A DNA stretch of 64,000 bases from Comamonadaceae bacterium UBA2334 (GTDB taxonomy: Bacteria; Pseudomonadota; Gammaproteobacteria; Burkholderiales; Burkholderiaceae_C), in assembly GCA_002344885.1 (NCBI GenBank), contig DDUQ01000041.1:1-64000 (forward strand). The letters run 5' to 3'. Shown here in pieces: positions 56,870 to 64,000 of this stretch. Each line of letters starts with the position of its first letter. Within the stretch, counting starts at the first letter, position 1. A program made the translations under genes and the position numbers. The notes below the pieces were generated by a model. That model was not told the origin of the DNA. It worked only from the letters and a program-made list of their open reading frames with translations, and made no database searches.

Positions 56870-58348
56870 TCAATCAGCCGTGATTGACCGTTTTTTAGCT
56901 GGCTTGCGGCGTGGGCGCACCGGCCTGGCAGCGGGAGCGGGCGGCAGGAGGGAAAGGTACTCCTGAAAGCTGTCGCGCAGGCACTGGGCGAACACGTCCG
57001 GGTCGGGCATTTGCTCGGCGCACGCCGTGAATGAAATCACCAGCAACCCGTTGTAACTCGTCACGGCGTAGCCCAGGCCCATGCCGTCGGTCACGGGCAT
57101 GATGGCCGACACGTAGGTCAGCTTGGCCCCCAGCAGGTAGAGCGGGACATCCGGGCCGGGGATGTTGGTGATGGCGCAGTTGGCCAGCGGGACCCAGTTG
57201 CCCAACTGGTTGGACGCCGAGCGCAGGAGTTTGCTGGTGACGGCCACCGCCGCTGCGGGTGCATGCTGGGCCAGGGTTTGCAGCTCCTGGGCACCCACTG
57301 CACGCGACATCACATCGGACGAGGCGCTGTAGGCCCGTATGGTGCCCAACCGTTCCACCGGGTCGGCCAGGTGGGTGGCCAGCTTCAGTTGAACCCAGGC
57401 AAACTGGGCGGGCCCCGGGTCGGCGGCAGACGGGCGCACGCCCACCGGTGTGGCCGTGACGAGGCTGGTGTCAGGCAACTCGCCTTGCAGATCCAGGTAG
57501 CGCCTGAGGCCACCGGCGCAGACAGCCAGGACCACGTCGTTCACGCTCGCGCCCTCGACCAGTTGCCGCATCGCTTTGAAGTCTGCCAACGGGAAGCGCC
57601 GGGTGTCGAACACCCGCTGCGACGACACCTCGGTGTTGAAGCGCGTCATCGGGAAGATCTGGGAGCGCCCCATCAGGTCACCCATCAGGGTGTTTGCCGC
57701 TGCACGCAGGGCAGTCCAGTTGCGCAGCATGGGCGGTGCCATGCGCATCGGGAACGACAGCATGTTGAACCATGCCCGCATCAGCAAGGCTGTGCTGCCC
57801 GGGGCCTCGACCGGGAACCAGGGTGCGGCCGGGGTGGCCGGGCGGGGTTGAGGTGAGGGGTCGTGCAGCAGCGTGGTGATGGTGTTGCCGGTAGTCACAT
57901 CCACGGCCGCATGGTGCACTTTGACCAGTACGGCAAAACTGCCTGCCGGCAAGTCCAGCAGGCTGTCCAGGCCCTCGATGACGTACATCTCCCACAGGGG
58001 GCGTTGCAGATCCAGCGGGCGTGCATGCAGGCGAGACACCTGGATGCAGAACTGCCGCCAGTCCCCCGGCTTGGGCAGGGCGATGTGGCGCACGTGGTAG
58101 TTGATGTCGAAAGATTCGTCCGCTGTCCAGTAAGGACGGTCGATGTCGAACGGCACCCGCAGAATTTTTTCGCGAAAAACCGGCAACTGTTCCAGTCGGC
58201 TCTCGACATGCGCGCGGATCTGTTTGAACCGCACCAGCCCGCCGGGGGCGGTGGTCTGGTCGTAGATGTGGAGCAGGGTGACGTTGGAGTTGGCGTGTGC
58301 GTTGTCCGAGTAGATGAACGCGGCGTCCTGTTCGCTCAGTTGTTTCAT
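56870..58348 (-). CDS. Wax ester synthase/diacylglycerol acyltransferase, paralogue 1
   Basis: 492-residue WS/DGAT enzyme, which esterifies acyl-CoA with fatty alcohols or diacylglycerol for storage lipid. The catalytic motif HHXXXDG reads HHAAVDV here (His145, His146, Asp150, then Val151), so the two catalytic His and Asp are kept but the Gly is replaced. The second motif NDVVLAVC and the TNIPGPDVPLY segment are intact. It is the last gene of the operon; its ATG overlaps the stop of the hydrolase gene (ATGA). The C-terminus is Arg/Lys/Pro-rich. Confidence 0.93.
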   Translation of the reverse strand: MKQLSEQDAAFIYSDNAHANSNVTLLHIYDQTTAPGGLVRFKQIRAHVESRLEQLPVFREKILRVPFDIDRPYWTADESFDINYHVRHIALPKPGDWRQFCIQVSRLHARPLDLQRPLWEMYVIEGLDSLLDLPAGSFAVLVKVHHAAVDVTTGNTITTLLHDPSPQPRPATPAAPWFPVEAPGSTALLMRAWFNMLSFPMRMAPPMLRNWTALRAAANTLMGDLMGRSQIFPMTRFNTEVSSQRVFDTRRFPLADFKAMRQLVEGASVNDVVLAVCAGGLRRYLDLQGELPDTSLVTATPVGVRPSAADPGPAQFAWVQLKLATHLADPVERLGTIRAYSASSDVMSRAVGAQELQTLAQHAPAAAVAVTSKLLRSASNQLGNWVPLANCAITNIPGPDVPLYLLGAKLTYVSAIMPVTDGMGLGYAVTSYNGLLVISFTACAEQMPDPDVFAQCLRDSFQEYLSLLPPAPAARPVRPRRKPAKKRSITAD

Positions 58349-59160
58349 GTGGGCAGCGTCGCTTTCCAGGTGCGGGCCAGCAGTCCGGTGGGCGCAAAAG
58401 GTTGCCACTGACCCTCGGGCTGGGCCAGCCGGTCGGCCACGATGGCCAGCACAATGCCGTTGAACCCCAACCCCACATGGCTGCCGGGCACCTGTATGTT
58501 TTCATGCAGGGTCGGGTCGCCGTCGATGGTGGCTTCCTGCGGGGGCACCACACCATCGCCCAGTGAATACAGGCAACTGGTGGGCAGTGGCAGGCGCCGC
58601 CGCTCCCGCAGGGACTTGGCCTTGGGTTGCATCACGTGGGCGTTGGGCCCCAAACGGTGTGACACCAGACGGTAGAGCGCCTTCACGGTCGGCGGCGACT
58701 GGCTGCCACAGGCATCTACGCTGACGGGGCTGCCCAGTGTGATGATGTTGCGCACGCAGTCCAGCGTGCTTTCGGCACCGAACAGCGAGAACACGCCCCC
58801 CAAGCTCCAGCCCACCAGGCTGACCTTGCGCCCGGTGATGTGATGCAGATGCCTGATTTTCTGCGGCAGGGCGCTGGCATGTTTGCTGCGAAAACCCAGG
58901 TTGCGGCCCAGGCCCCAGGTGTGAACGTCGTAGCCCTTGCGCTGCAAGAACAGTTTCAGTGCGACCAGTGATTTTTCGTCGGCCATGAAGCCCGGCACCA
59001 GCAGGACGGGATGGCCGTCGCCACGCGGTGCCTGCAGCAGCAGGGGCATGGCGGCGGGCAACAAGGCGGCTTCCAGCAGGGCGCGGGGTTCGAGCAGGGT
59101 GTGCAGCACATGGGGGGCACCCGCATGCGGGTGGCGCGCAACAGCTTGGGGGGGGGTCAT
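58345..59160 (-). CDS. Alpha/beta hydrolase (esterase/lipase-like)
   Basis: 271-residue alpha/beta hydrolase. The nucleophile elbow is VGWSLGGVFS (Ser), an oxyanion loop PVLLVPGF precedes it, and a late GSHVGLG carries the catalytic His. No signal peptide is present. It sits between two wax ester synthase genes and overlaps the downstream one by four bases, so it may remodel or hydrolyse the stored esters. ATG 59160 removes a 22-residue extension without homology; the start is preceded by a G-run. Confidence 0.9.
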   Translation of the reverse strand: MTPPQAVARHPHAGAPHVLHTLLEPRALLEAALLPAAMPLLLQAPRGDGHPVLLVPGFMADEKSLVALKLFLQRKGYDVHTWGLGRNLGFRSKHASALPQKIRHLHHITGRKVSLVGWSLGGVFSLFGAESTLDCVRNIITLGSPVSVDACGSQSPPTVKALYRLVSHRLGPNAHVMQPKAKSLRERRRLPLPTSCLYSLGDGVVPPQEATIDGDPTLHENIQVPGSHVGLGFNGIVLAIVADRLAQPEGQWQPFAPTGLLARTWKATLPT

Positions 59161-59185
59161 GGTGCGTCGGCTCGGTTCAGGTGGG

Positions 59186-60736
59186 TCACGGGCGGTCAGC
59201 CAGCTGCTTCGCACGTTTGGGGGCACCAGCCGTGCGCTGGGGTTGTGCGGGGGTGTCTGGTGGGGTGGTGTGACAGGCTTTCAGCTCGGCCCAGGCAGCC
59301 ATCAGGTCGTCGGCCAGCTCGCGCACATCGGGCAGGGCATTGGTGGCAGCCACCAGACCCAGGTACAGCGTGCCCGCATAGTTCATCAGGGTGATGTTCA
59401 GCCCCACGCCGTGTTCGACGATCGACAGCGGCCAGTATCCGGTCATCCGGTACGGACCCGCGTACAGCGTTACAGGCGGCCCGGGCACGTTGGAGACCAG
59501 CACATTGGCCAGTATCGGCAGTGTGTCGACCACTTTTTGCTTGCCATACAGCGTGGCCAGCGCACCGACCAGCCAGGGCGTGCCCAGCAGGGGGATGTCG
59601 GTGGGGATGACCGCTTTGCTGTGTTGTGTGAGTGCCTTGGTGGCCCCGGCCGAGTCGCGGATGGCGCAAAGCCGTTCGATCGGGTCAGTCTTGTGACTGG
59701 CCAGGCTCACCAGGCTGAGCGTGGCCTGGGTGCGCATCTCGGTGTTGCCAGCCTCGCGCAGAGAGATAGGCATGGATGCCACCAGAGATTTGCGTGGCAG
59801 GTTCCCCTGGCGTTTCAGGTAACGCCGCAGTGCACCGCTGCACAAACACAGCACCACGTCGTTCACGGTGGCCCCGTGTGTGGTGGCGATGGCTTTCAGC
59901 TCGTCTCGTGCCAGTTCGGCCGTGGCAAAACTACGACCGGGTGTCACGGCCACGTTGAGTGGTGTGCGCGGTCCGAGCGCGATGCTGCGTTTCAGCTCTT
60001 TCAGGTTCACGTCGGGTGACGAGCTTGCCGCCTCGCTGGTGGCCAGGCTTTTGCGTGCCAGCTTCGGCGGCTTGACCACGCCAGCCAGGGTGCGAACAAG
60101 CTTGGGCAACTCCCGCACGGCTTTGACGTACTGCGCCGCATCGTGGCGAAACGCCGCAGCCGCCACCGCCAGGGTGCCGGGTGTGTCGGGGTCTGCGTTG
60201 GCCGACAGGCTGGCAGGCGCTGGCTTGCGCGGTGGGTGGGGAGTGGTGCTGAACAGTGCACCAGCCAGTGCCACACCGGCCTGGCCGTCCAGCATGGCAT
60301 GGTGCACCTTGATGTAGTAAGCCTTGTGCCCGCTGGCCAGGCCATCGAGCACGTACAGCATCCAGAGCGGCCGGGACCGGTCCAGCAGTTCGGCATGCAG
60401 GTCGGCGACGGTGCGTTGCAGTTGTTCCCAGGTGCCAGGCCGGGGCAGCTTCACCCGGCGGATGTGGTGGTCCAAGTCCACTTCACCCTGTCGCCAAACG
60501 GGGTTGGCCAGACCCAGCGGCAGGCTGACCAGATGCCTACGCAATACCGGCACCAGGCCAGCGGCCATCATCCGCCTGACGGCGTTGTAGAAGCTGCCGG
60601 TGTAGCCGGGGGGAGCCTCGAACAGATGCAACGAGCCCACATGCATGGGCGTGGCCGCTGATTCGAGGCTGAGAAAGACGCCGTCTACCCCGCTCAGGGT
60701 TTCGAGCCCGCTTGCATTGTGTGCGTGTTCAGCCAT
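59186..60736 (-). CDS. Wax ester synthase/diacylglycerol acyltransferase, paralogue 2
   Basis: 516-residue WS/DGAT enzyme with a fully canonical catalytic motif HHAMLDG (His145, His146, Asp150, Gly151) and NDVVLCLC, plus VSNVPGPPVTLY. It is the first gene of the operon with the hydrolase (26 bases later) and the second synthase. Positions of the catalytic residues match paralogue 1 exactly, so the two arose by duplication, but paralogue 1 has lost the Gly. ATG 60736 is chosen because the upstream TTG adds seven unrelated residues. The C-terminal tail is Pro/Thr-rich. Confidence 0.94.
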   Translation of the reverse strand: MAEHAHNASGLETLSGVDGVFLSLESAATPMHVGSLHLFEAPPGYTGSFYNAVRRMMAAGLVPVLRRHLVSLPLGLANPVWRQGEVDLDHHIRRVKLPRPGTWEQLQRTVADLHAELLDRSRPLWMLYVLDGLASGHKAYYIKVHHAMLDGQAGVALAGALFSTTPHPPRKPAPASLSANADPDTPGTLAVAAAAFRHDAAQYVKAVRELPKLVRTLAGVVKPPKLARKSLATSEAASSSPDVNLKELKRSIALGPRTPLNVAVTPGRSFATAELARDELKAIATTHGATVNDVVLCLCSGALRRYLKRQGNLPRKSLVASMPISLREAGNTEMRTQATLSLVSLASHKTDPIERLCAIRDSAGATKALTQHSKAVIPTDIPLLGTPWLVGALATLYGKQKVVDTLPILANVLVSNVPGPPVTLYAGPYRMTGYWPLSIVEHGVGLNITLMNYAGTLYLGLVAATNALPDVRELADDLMAAWAELKACHTTPPDTPAQPQRTAGAPKRAKQLADRP

Positions 60737-60863
60737 GGGAAAAGTATGGCACTCCAACGCCGACGGTCACCCTGGGCTGGGATGTCTGACTGGCACACAG
60801 GTGACACCGCAACCCGCCGTGCACCGGCATGGCTACAGGCACGGGAGAGAGTTGCTCGGTTTC

Positions 60864-61016
60864 TCAGGCCCCGGGCTTGTTTTTCAGTTTGCCTTTGGGT
60901 GCCACGGACGTAACCGGTGCCACGGGCCGGTCGGAAGACACAGGCCCTTTGGGGGCAGACGTGTCTTTCTTGGGCTTTTTGGTCATTTTTTCCGAACGCT
61001 GATCGCCTTTTGCCAT
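60864..61016 (-). CDS. Small lysine-rich conserved protein
   Basis: 50-residue highly basic protein starting MAKGDQRSEKMTKKPKKDT, with a Pro/Ala/Lys-rich remainder. Small proteins with an MAKGXXRSXK...KKPKK start occur in many betaproteobacteria; their function is unknown to me. The composition suggests nucleic acid binding or disorder. GAGG lies upstream of ATG 61016. Too short for firm assignment. Confidence 0.65.
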   Translation of the reverse strand: MAKGDQRSEKMTKKPKKDTSAPKGPVSSDRPVAPVTSVAPKGKLKNKPGA

Positions 61017-61088
61017 GAGAGCCTCCGTTGGTTGGTACAAAACCGACATGTTAGAGGCAAAAACGCGTCCGGTAGCTGGTTGGGTGTG

Positions 61089-61934
61089 TCAGGTGTGGTC
61101 GCGTTGGTAGGCAGGCAATTCGGTGCCGCAGTGCTTGCAGAAGCGGTCGCTGCTGCCCAGACCTTCTGCCATGCAGTTGGGGCAGGATCGTGTGGTGACC
61201 GGGCCTGTCGGGCTCCGCTGGCCCACCATTTCAGCCGTGACGATACCGGTCGGTACGGCCAGGATGCCCCAGCCCATCAGCATCATCACCGACGCGAGGG
61301 CCCGGCCCAGGTCTGTTTTGGGGGTGATGTCACCAAACCCCACGGTGGTGACGGTGGTGATGGCCCAGTACATCCCCACGGGGATGCTGGTGTAGCCGTT
61401 GGTCGGCCCTTCGATCACGTACATCAGGGTGCCCATGACGAGAACGACCATCAGCACCACGGTCAGGAACACCAGGATCTTGCGTGCGCTGGCCCTGAGG
61501 GCACCGCCCAGGTGGGAAAACTCGACCAGGTAGTGCGTGAGCTTGAAGACCCTGAACACCCGGATGAGGCGCAGCACCCGCACGTCGATCAGGGCATGCA
61601 GTTCTGGGAAGAACAAGGCCAGGTAGGTCGGCAGGATGGCCAGCACATCCACCACCCCGAAAAAACTGCGTGCATAGGCCCACGGGTTGGGTGCACACCA
61701 GAGGCGCGCCAGGTACTCGACGGTGAAAAGCAAGGTGAAAAACCATTCGAGCACCGCCAACTGGCCGTGGTAAAGGGTTGCCACAGACTCCACGCTGTCC
61801 AGGATCACCACCAGCAAAGACAGCAGGATGGCGACGATCAGGCACTCGTCGAACAGTTTGCCTGCGCGGGTGTCTGCCTCAAAAATGATGGTGTAGAGAC
61901 GCTTTTTGGCCGACAAAGAGTCATCAGATGTCAT
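61089..61934 (-). CDS. Voltage-gated-like potassium channel with zinc-ribbon tail
   Basis: 281-residue six-TM ion channel. The S4-like helix has regularly spaced arginines (VRVLRLIRVFRVFKL), and the selectivity filter reads TTVGFGD between the pore helix and S6, close to the TVGYGD of potassium channels. The C-terminus holds a CPNC...FCKHC zinc ribbon, a tail common in bacterial homologues. ATG 61934 overlaps the stop of the histidine kinase gene (ATGA), so the two are co-translated. Its gating signal may be linked to that kinase. Confidence 0.9.
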   Translation of the reverse strand: MTSDDSLSAKKRLYTIIFEADTRAGKLFDECLIVAILLSLLVVILDSVESVATLYHGQLAVLEWFFTLLFTVEYLARLWCAPNPWAYARSFFGVVDVLAILPTYLALFFPELHALIDVRVLRLIRVFRVFKLTHYLVEFSHLGGALRASARKILVFLTVVLMVVLVMGTLMYVIEGPTNGYTSIPVGMYWAITTVTTVGFGDITPKTDLGRALASVMMLMGWGILAVPTGIVTAEMVGQRSPTGPVTTRSCPNCMAEGLGSSDRFCKHCGTELPAYQRDHT

Positions 61935-64000
61935 GATGGATTCGGATGGGAGTCTGAGGTGTCGCCCGATGGCGCAGCGGCAGCGGGCTGCGGTATCTCG
62001 ATGGTGAAGCACGTACCCTGCCCAGGCGCGCTCTGTACGCCGATGGTGCCGCCATGTTGTTCAACCGCTCGTTTGACGATGGCCAGCCCCAGACCGGTGC
62101 CTGCAATTTGGCCGACATTGCTGGCGCGGTAAAACGTTTCGAACAGGCGCTTCATGTCCTGCGGTTGAATGCCGATGCCCTGGTCGGTCACCTCGAACCG
62201 CACGCAGCCAGGTGCCAGCTGGACCCGCAGCCAGACCTCACCGCCCTCGGGCGAGTATTTGATGGCGTTGGACAGCAGGTTGCCGACCATGTGGTGCAAC
62301 AGGGTTTCGTCCAGCAGGCCTTCGCTGTCGGGTGCAGCCAGCCGCATGACCGGGCGCGTGCCCTGCGCGACCGACGTGGCCTCGCTCACCTCGCGAATCA
62401 GGCGCTCGCACCAGCGGTGCAGGTGCATGGGCTGGGGGTTGCAGCCGTTGGTGATGACATCGCCCTTGCCGATGACCAGCACGTCGTCGAGCATGCGGGT
62501 CATGCGCTTGACCGCTGTGCCGATGGCGTTCAGTGTTTCTTCCCGCTCGTCTGCGGGTAGCCTGTCGTGGTAGGCCTGCAGCAGGTCGGCAGACGACAGG
62601 ATGGTGGCCAGCGGTGTGCGGAATTCGTGCGAGGCCATCGACACGAAGCGTGTCTTGAGCTGGTTCAGCTCCTGCTGGCGGGCCAGGGAGGCGCGGATAT
62701 CGTCTTCGGCCATGCGGCGGTGGGTGATGTCGGCCACGCTCCACACCGTGCCGCGCGACACGTCGTGGCGGTTGACGGCACGCCCCGAAATGGATGCCCA
62801 GAACAGGCTGCCATCGTGGCGGCGCATCTGCCGCTCGCACTCGAAACTGTCGCCGCGTGCAATGGCCGCGTTGACAAAGGCCCCCATGTCCAGATACGCC
62901 TCGCGCGAGAGGTAGAACCGCTCCAGCGACTCGCCCGTGTGCGAGCCCTGCGGCAGGCGGAACAACTCGTACAGCGCCACATTACCCCAGGCCAGGCGAC
63001 CCTTGAGGTTGAGGAAGGCAATGGCGACCAGTGAGTTGTCGAGGATGGTGTTGCGCTCGTCCAGGCTGGCCTGCAGGCTGCTTTCCAGGTGGGCCTGACT
63101 GGCGCGGCGCTCTGCTTCGCGCTCCTGCACCACCTGCTCGGTTCGCAGCAGGTTGACCCGGTAGATGAGCGCGAACGACAACACCAGCATCTGGGCTGCC
63201 GCACCAAGTTGCAGGCCGTATTCGATGAGCAGGGTGCGCGGTATCAGGCCGAACGACGACAGCGGCACCGTGATGCCAAACCCGATCAGCAGCGCCCACG
63301 ACAGCAAGAACACCCGGGCCGGGCGGGAGCCCTTGCGCACACAGGCCACACCGGCGGCGGTGACCATGGCACCGGCCAGCAGGGACGATGCCGCCAGCAC
63401 CTGGATGGCCGGTTGCGTCCAGCCCAGCCAACCCGCCACGCCCACCAGCAGCTGTGCACCGGCCAGCAGCCACATGCCCTGGTTGAGCCGGGGCATCTGG
63501 TGGCGCAGGTCCAGGAAGCTGCTGACGAACACCAGTGCACAGGCCAACAGGGCCGCGATCAGCAAAACCATGCCGTGCGTCTGCCAGGCGGGTGTCTGGG
63601 GCCAGAGCCATTGGGCACCGTGTCCCATGAACCCCAGTGTGAACAGCCCCAGCGCGGCCAGGTAGGCGACGGCGGCCAGGTAGGTGCGGTCACGCACGCC
63701 CACCAGCATCGACAGGTTGTACAGCAGCAACGCCAGCACCACGCCGTAGAACAGGCCCATGCCCACCTGCTCGCTGTAAGCACGGGTGTACAGGCTGGCT
63801 TCGGTGTGTAGCACAAAGGGCAGCTGGACTGACAGGTCGGACTCGACCCGCAGCAGCAACTCCAGCGATTCGGACGGCGTACGGAACAGGCGCACGCTGG
63901 GGAAGCGGTGTGGAATGGCACGCTCGTGGAACGGCAGCGCGGCGCCCATGGCCAGCATGCTGCGCGGGCCTTCGGTGCTGGGGTCGAACACATCCACCCG
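61931..64000 (-). CDS. Histidine kinase with 7TMR-DISM sensor region, 5' end outside window
   Basis: 690 visible codons of a kinase that continues past the window edge; the start codon is not seen. The visible N-terminus (VDVFDPSTEG onward) looks like the end of a DISM extracellular domain, followed by seven hydrophobic segments (about residues 80-270 of the visible part), a PAS domain, the H box ASHEFRTPLATILSS and ATPase boxes DQGIGIQPQDMKRLFETF and [12 protein letters not shown]. There is no receiver. 7TMR-DISM proteins are thought to bind small carbohydrate-like ligands. It is coupled by ATGA to the potassium channel gene downstream. Confidence 0.92.
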   Translation of the reverse strand, partial: RVDVFDPSTEGPRSMLAMGAALPFHERAIPHRFPSVRLFRTPSESLELLLRVESDLSVQLPFVLHTEASLYTRAYSEQVGMGLFYGVVLALLLYNLSMLVGVRDRTYLAAVAYLAALGLFTLGFMGHGAQWLWPQTPAWQTHGMVLLIAALLACALVFVSSFLDLRHQMPRLNQGMWLLAGAQLLVGVAGWLGWTQPAIQVLAASSLLAGAMVTAAGVACVRKGSRPARVFLLSWALLIGFGITVPLSSFGLIPRTLLIEYGLQLGAAAQMLVLSFALIYRVNLLRTEQVVQEREAERRASQAHLESSLQASLDERNTILDNSLVAIAFLNLKGRLAWGNVALYELFRLPQGSHTGESLERFYLSREAYLDMGAFVNAAIARGDSFECERQMRRHDGSLFWASISGRAVNRHDVSRGTVWSVADITHRRMAEDDIRASLARQQELNQLKTRFVSMASHEFRTPLATILSSADLLQAYHDRLPADEREETLNAIGTAVKRMTRMLDDVLVIGKGDVITNGCNPQPMHLHRWCERLIREVSEATSVAQGTRPVMRLAAPDSEGLLDETLLHHMVGNLLSNAIKYSPEGGEVWLRVQLAPGCVRFEVTDQGIGIQPQDMKRLFETFYRASNVGQIAGTGLGLAIVKRAVEQHGGTIGVQSAPGQGTCFTIEIPQPAAAAPSGDTSDSHPNPS

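Overview
The window is a high-GC chromosomal segment of a Burkholderiales betaproteobacterium, most likely Comamonadaceae. The family call rests on gene content (RpoH behind a CIRCE element, a LivHMGF block, a BLUF protein, an E. coli-type GshA), on the E. coli-like order trxB / regulator / ftsK / lolA / rarA, and on short AGCGCTT-core repeats that resemble elements I associate with this family. I found no tRNA, rRNA, CRISPR array, transposase or phage gene.

Layout. 1-10.6 kb is mostly housekeeping: prfC (cut by the window edge), an RsmB/NOP RNA methyltransferase, a BLUF photoreceptor, a fatty acid desaturase, rpmG-rpmB, trxB, a Crp/Fnr regulator, ftsK and lolA. 10.7-31.9 kb is a block made almost only of signal transduction genes: an HDOD protein, three single-domain response regulators, an Aer-type and a heme-c-type chemoreceptor, two HD-GYP proteins, four histidine kinases (two hybrid, one hybrid with HPt, one simple), a periplasmic solute-binding protein without a transporter, an excisionase-type HTH fused to a receiver, and a GGDEF-EAL protein whose two active sites are both degenerate. 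The block lies between lolA and rarA, which are neighbours in E. coli, and its last genes overlap and run directly into rarA. 31.9-38.7 kb holds rarA, livHMGF and lysS. 38.8-49.97 kb holds rpoH with CIRCE, two short-chain dehydrogenases with an uncharacterised partner, a Ser/Thr kinase-HDOD-GAF protein, selD facing the flavoprotein family usually tied to SelD, a ferredoxin, an FKBP and gshA. 50.1-64 kb holds ylqF, a DUF1778/GNAT toxin-antitoxin pair, dusC, a PAS-GGDEF cyclase, a DODA-type dioxygenase, a wax ester synthase / hydrolase / wax ester synthase operon, a potassium channel and a 7TM histidine kinase cut by the window edge.

How it fits together. The signalling block looks like a redox and oxygen response module. 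Each chemoreceptor gene has a perfect FNR/ANR box (TTGAT-N4-ATCAA) upstream, one receptor is a close Aer match (PAS-FAD), and the other carries a periplasmic CXXCH heme motif. The standalone receivers, the HPt-bearing hybrid kinase and the HD-GYP outputs could form a phosphorelay that ends in c-di-GMP breakdown. No cheA or cheW lies here, so the receptors must use a chemotaxis core encoded elsewhere. A 58-bp exact repeat of the first response regulator's 3' end sits just after the Aer gene and marks a rearrangement inside the block. All functional links are inferred from sequence and gene order.
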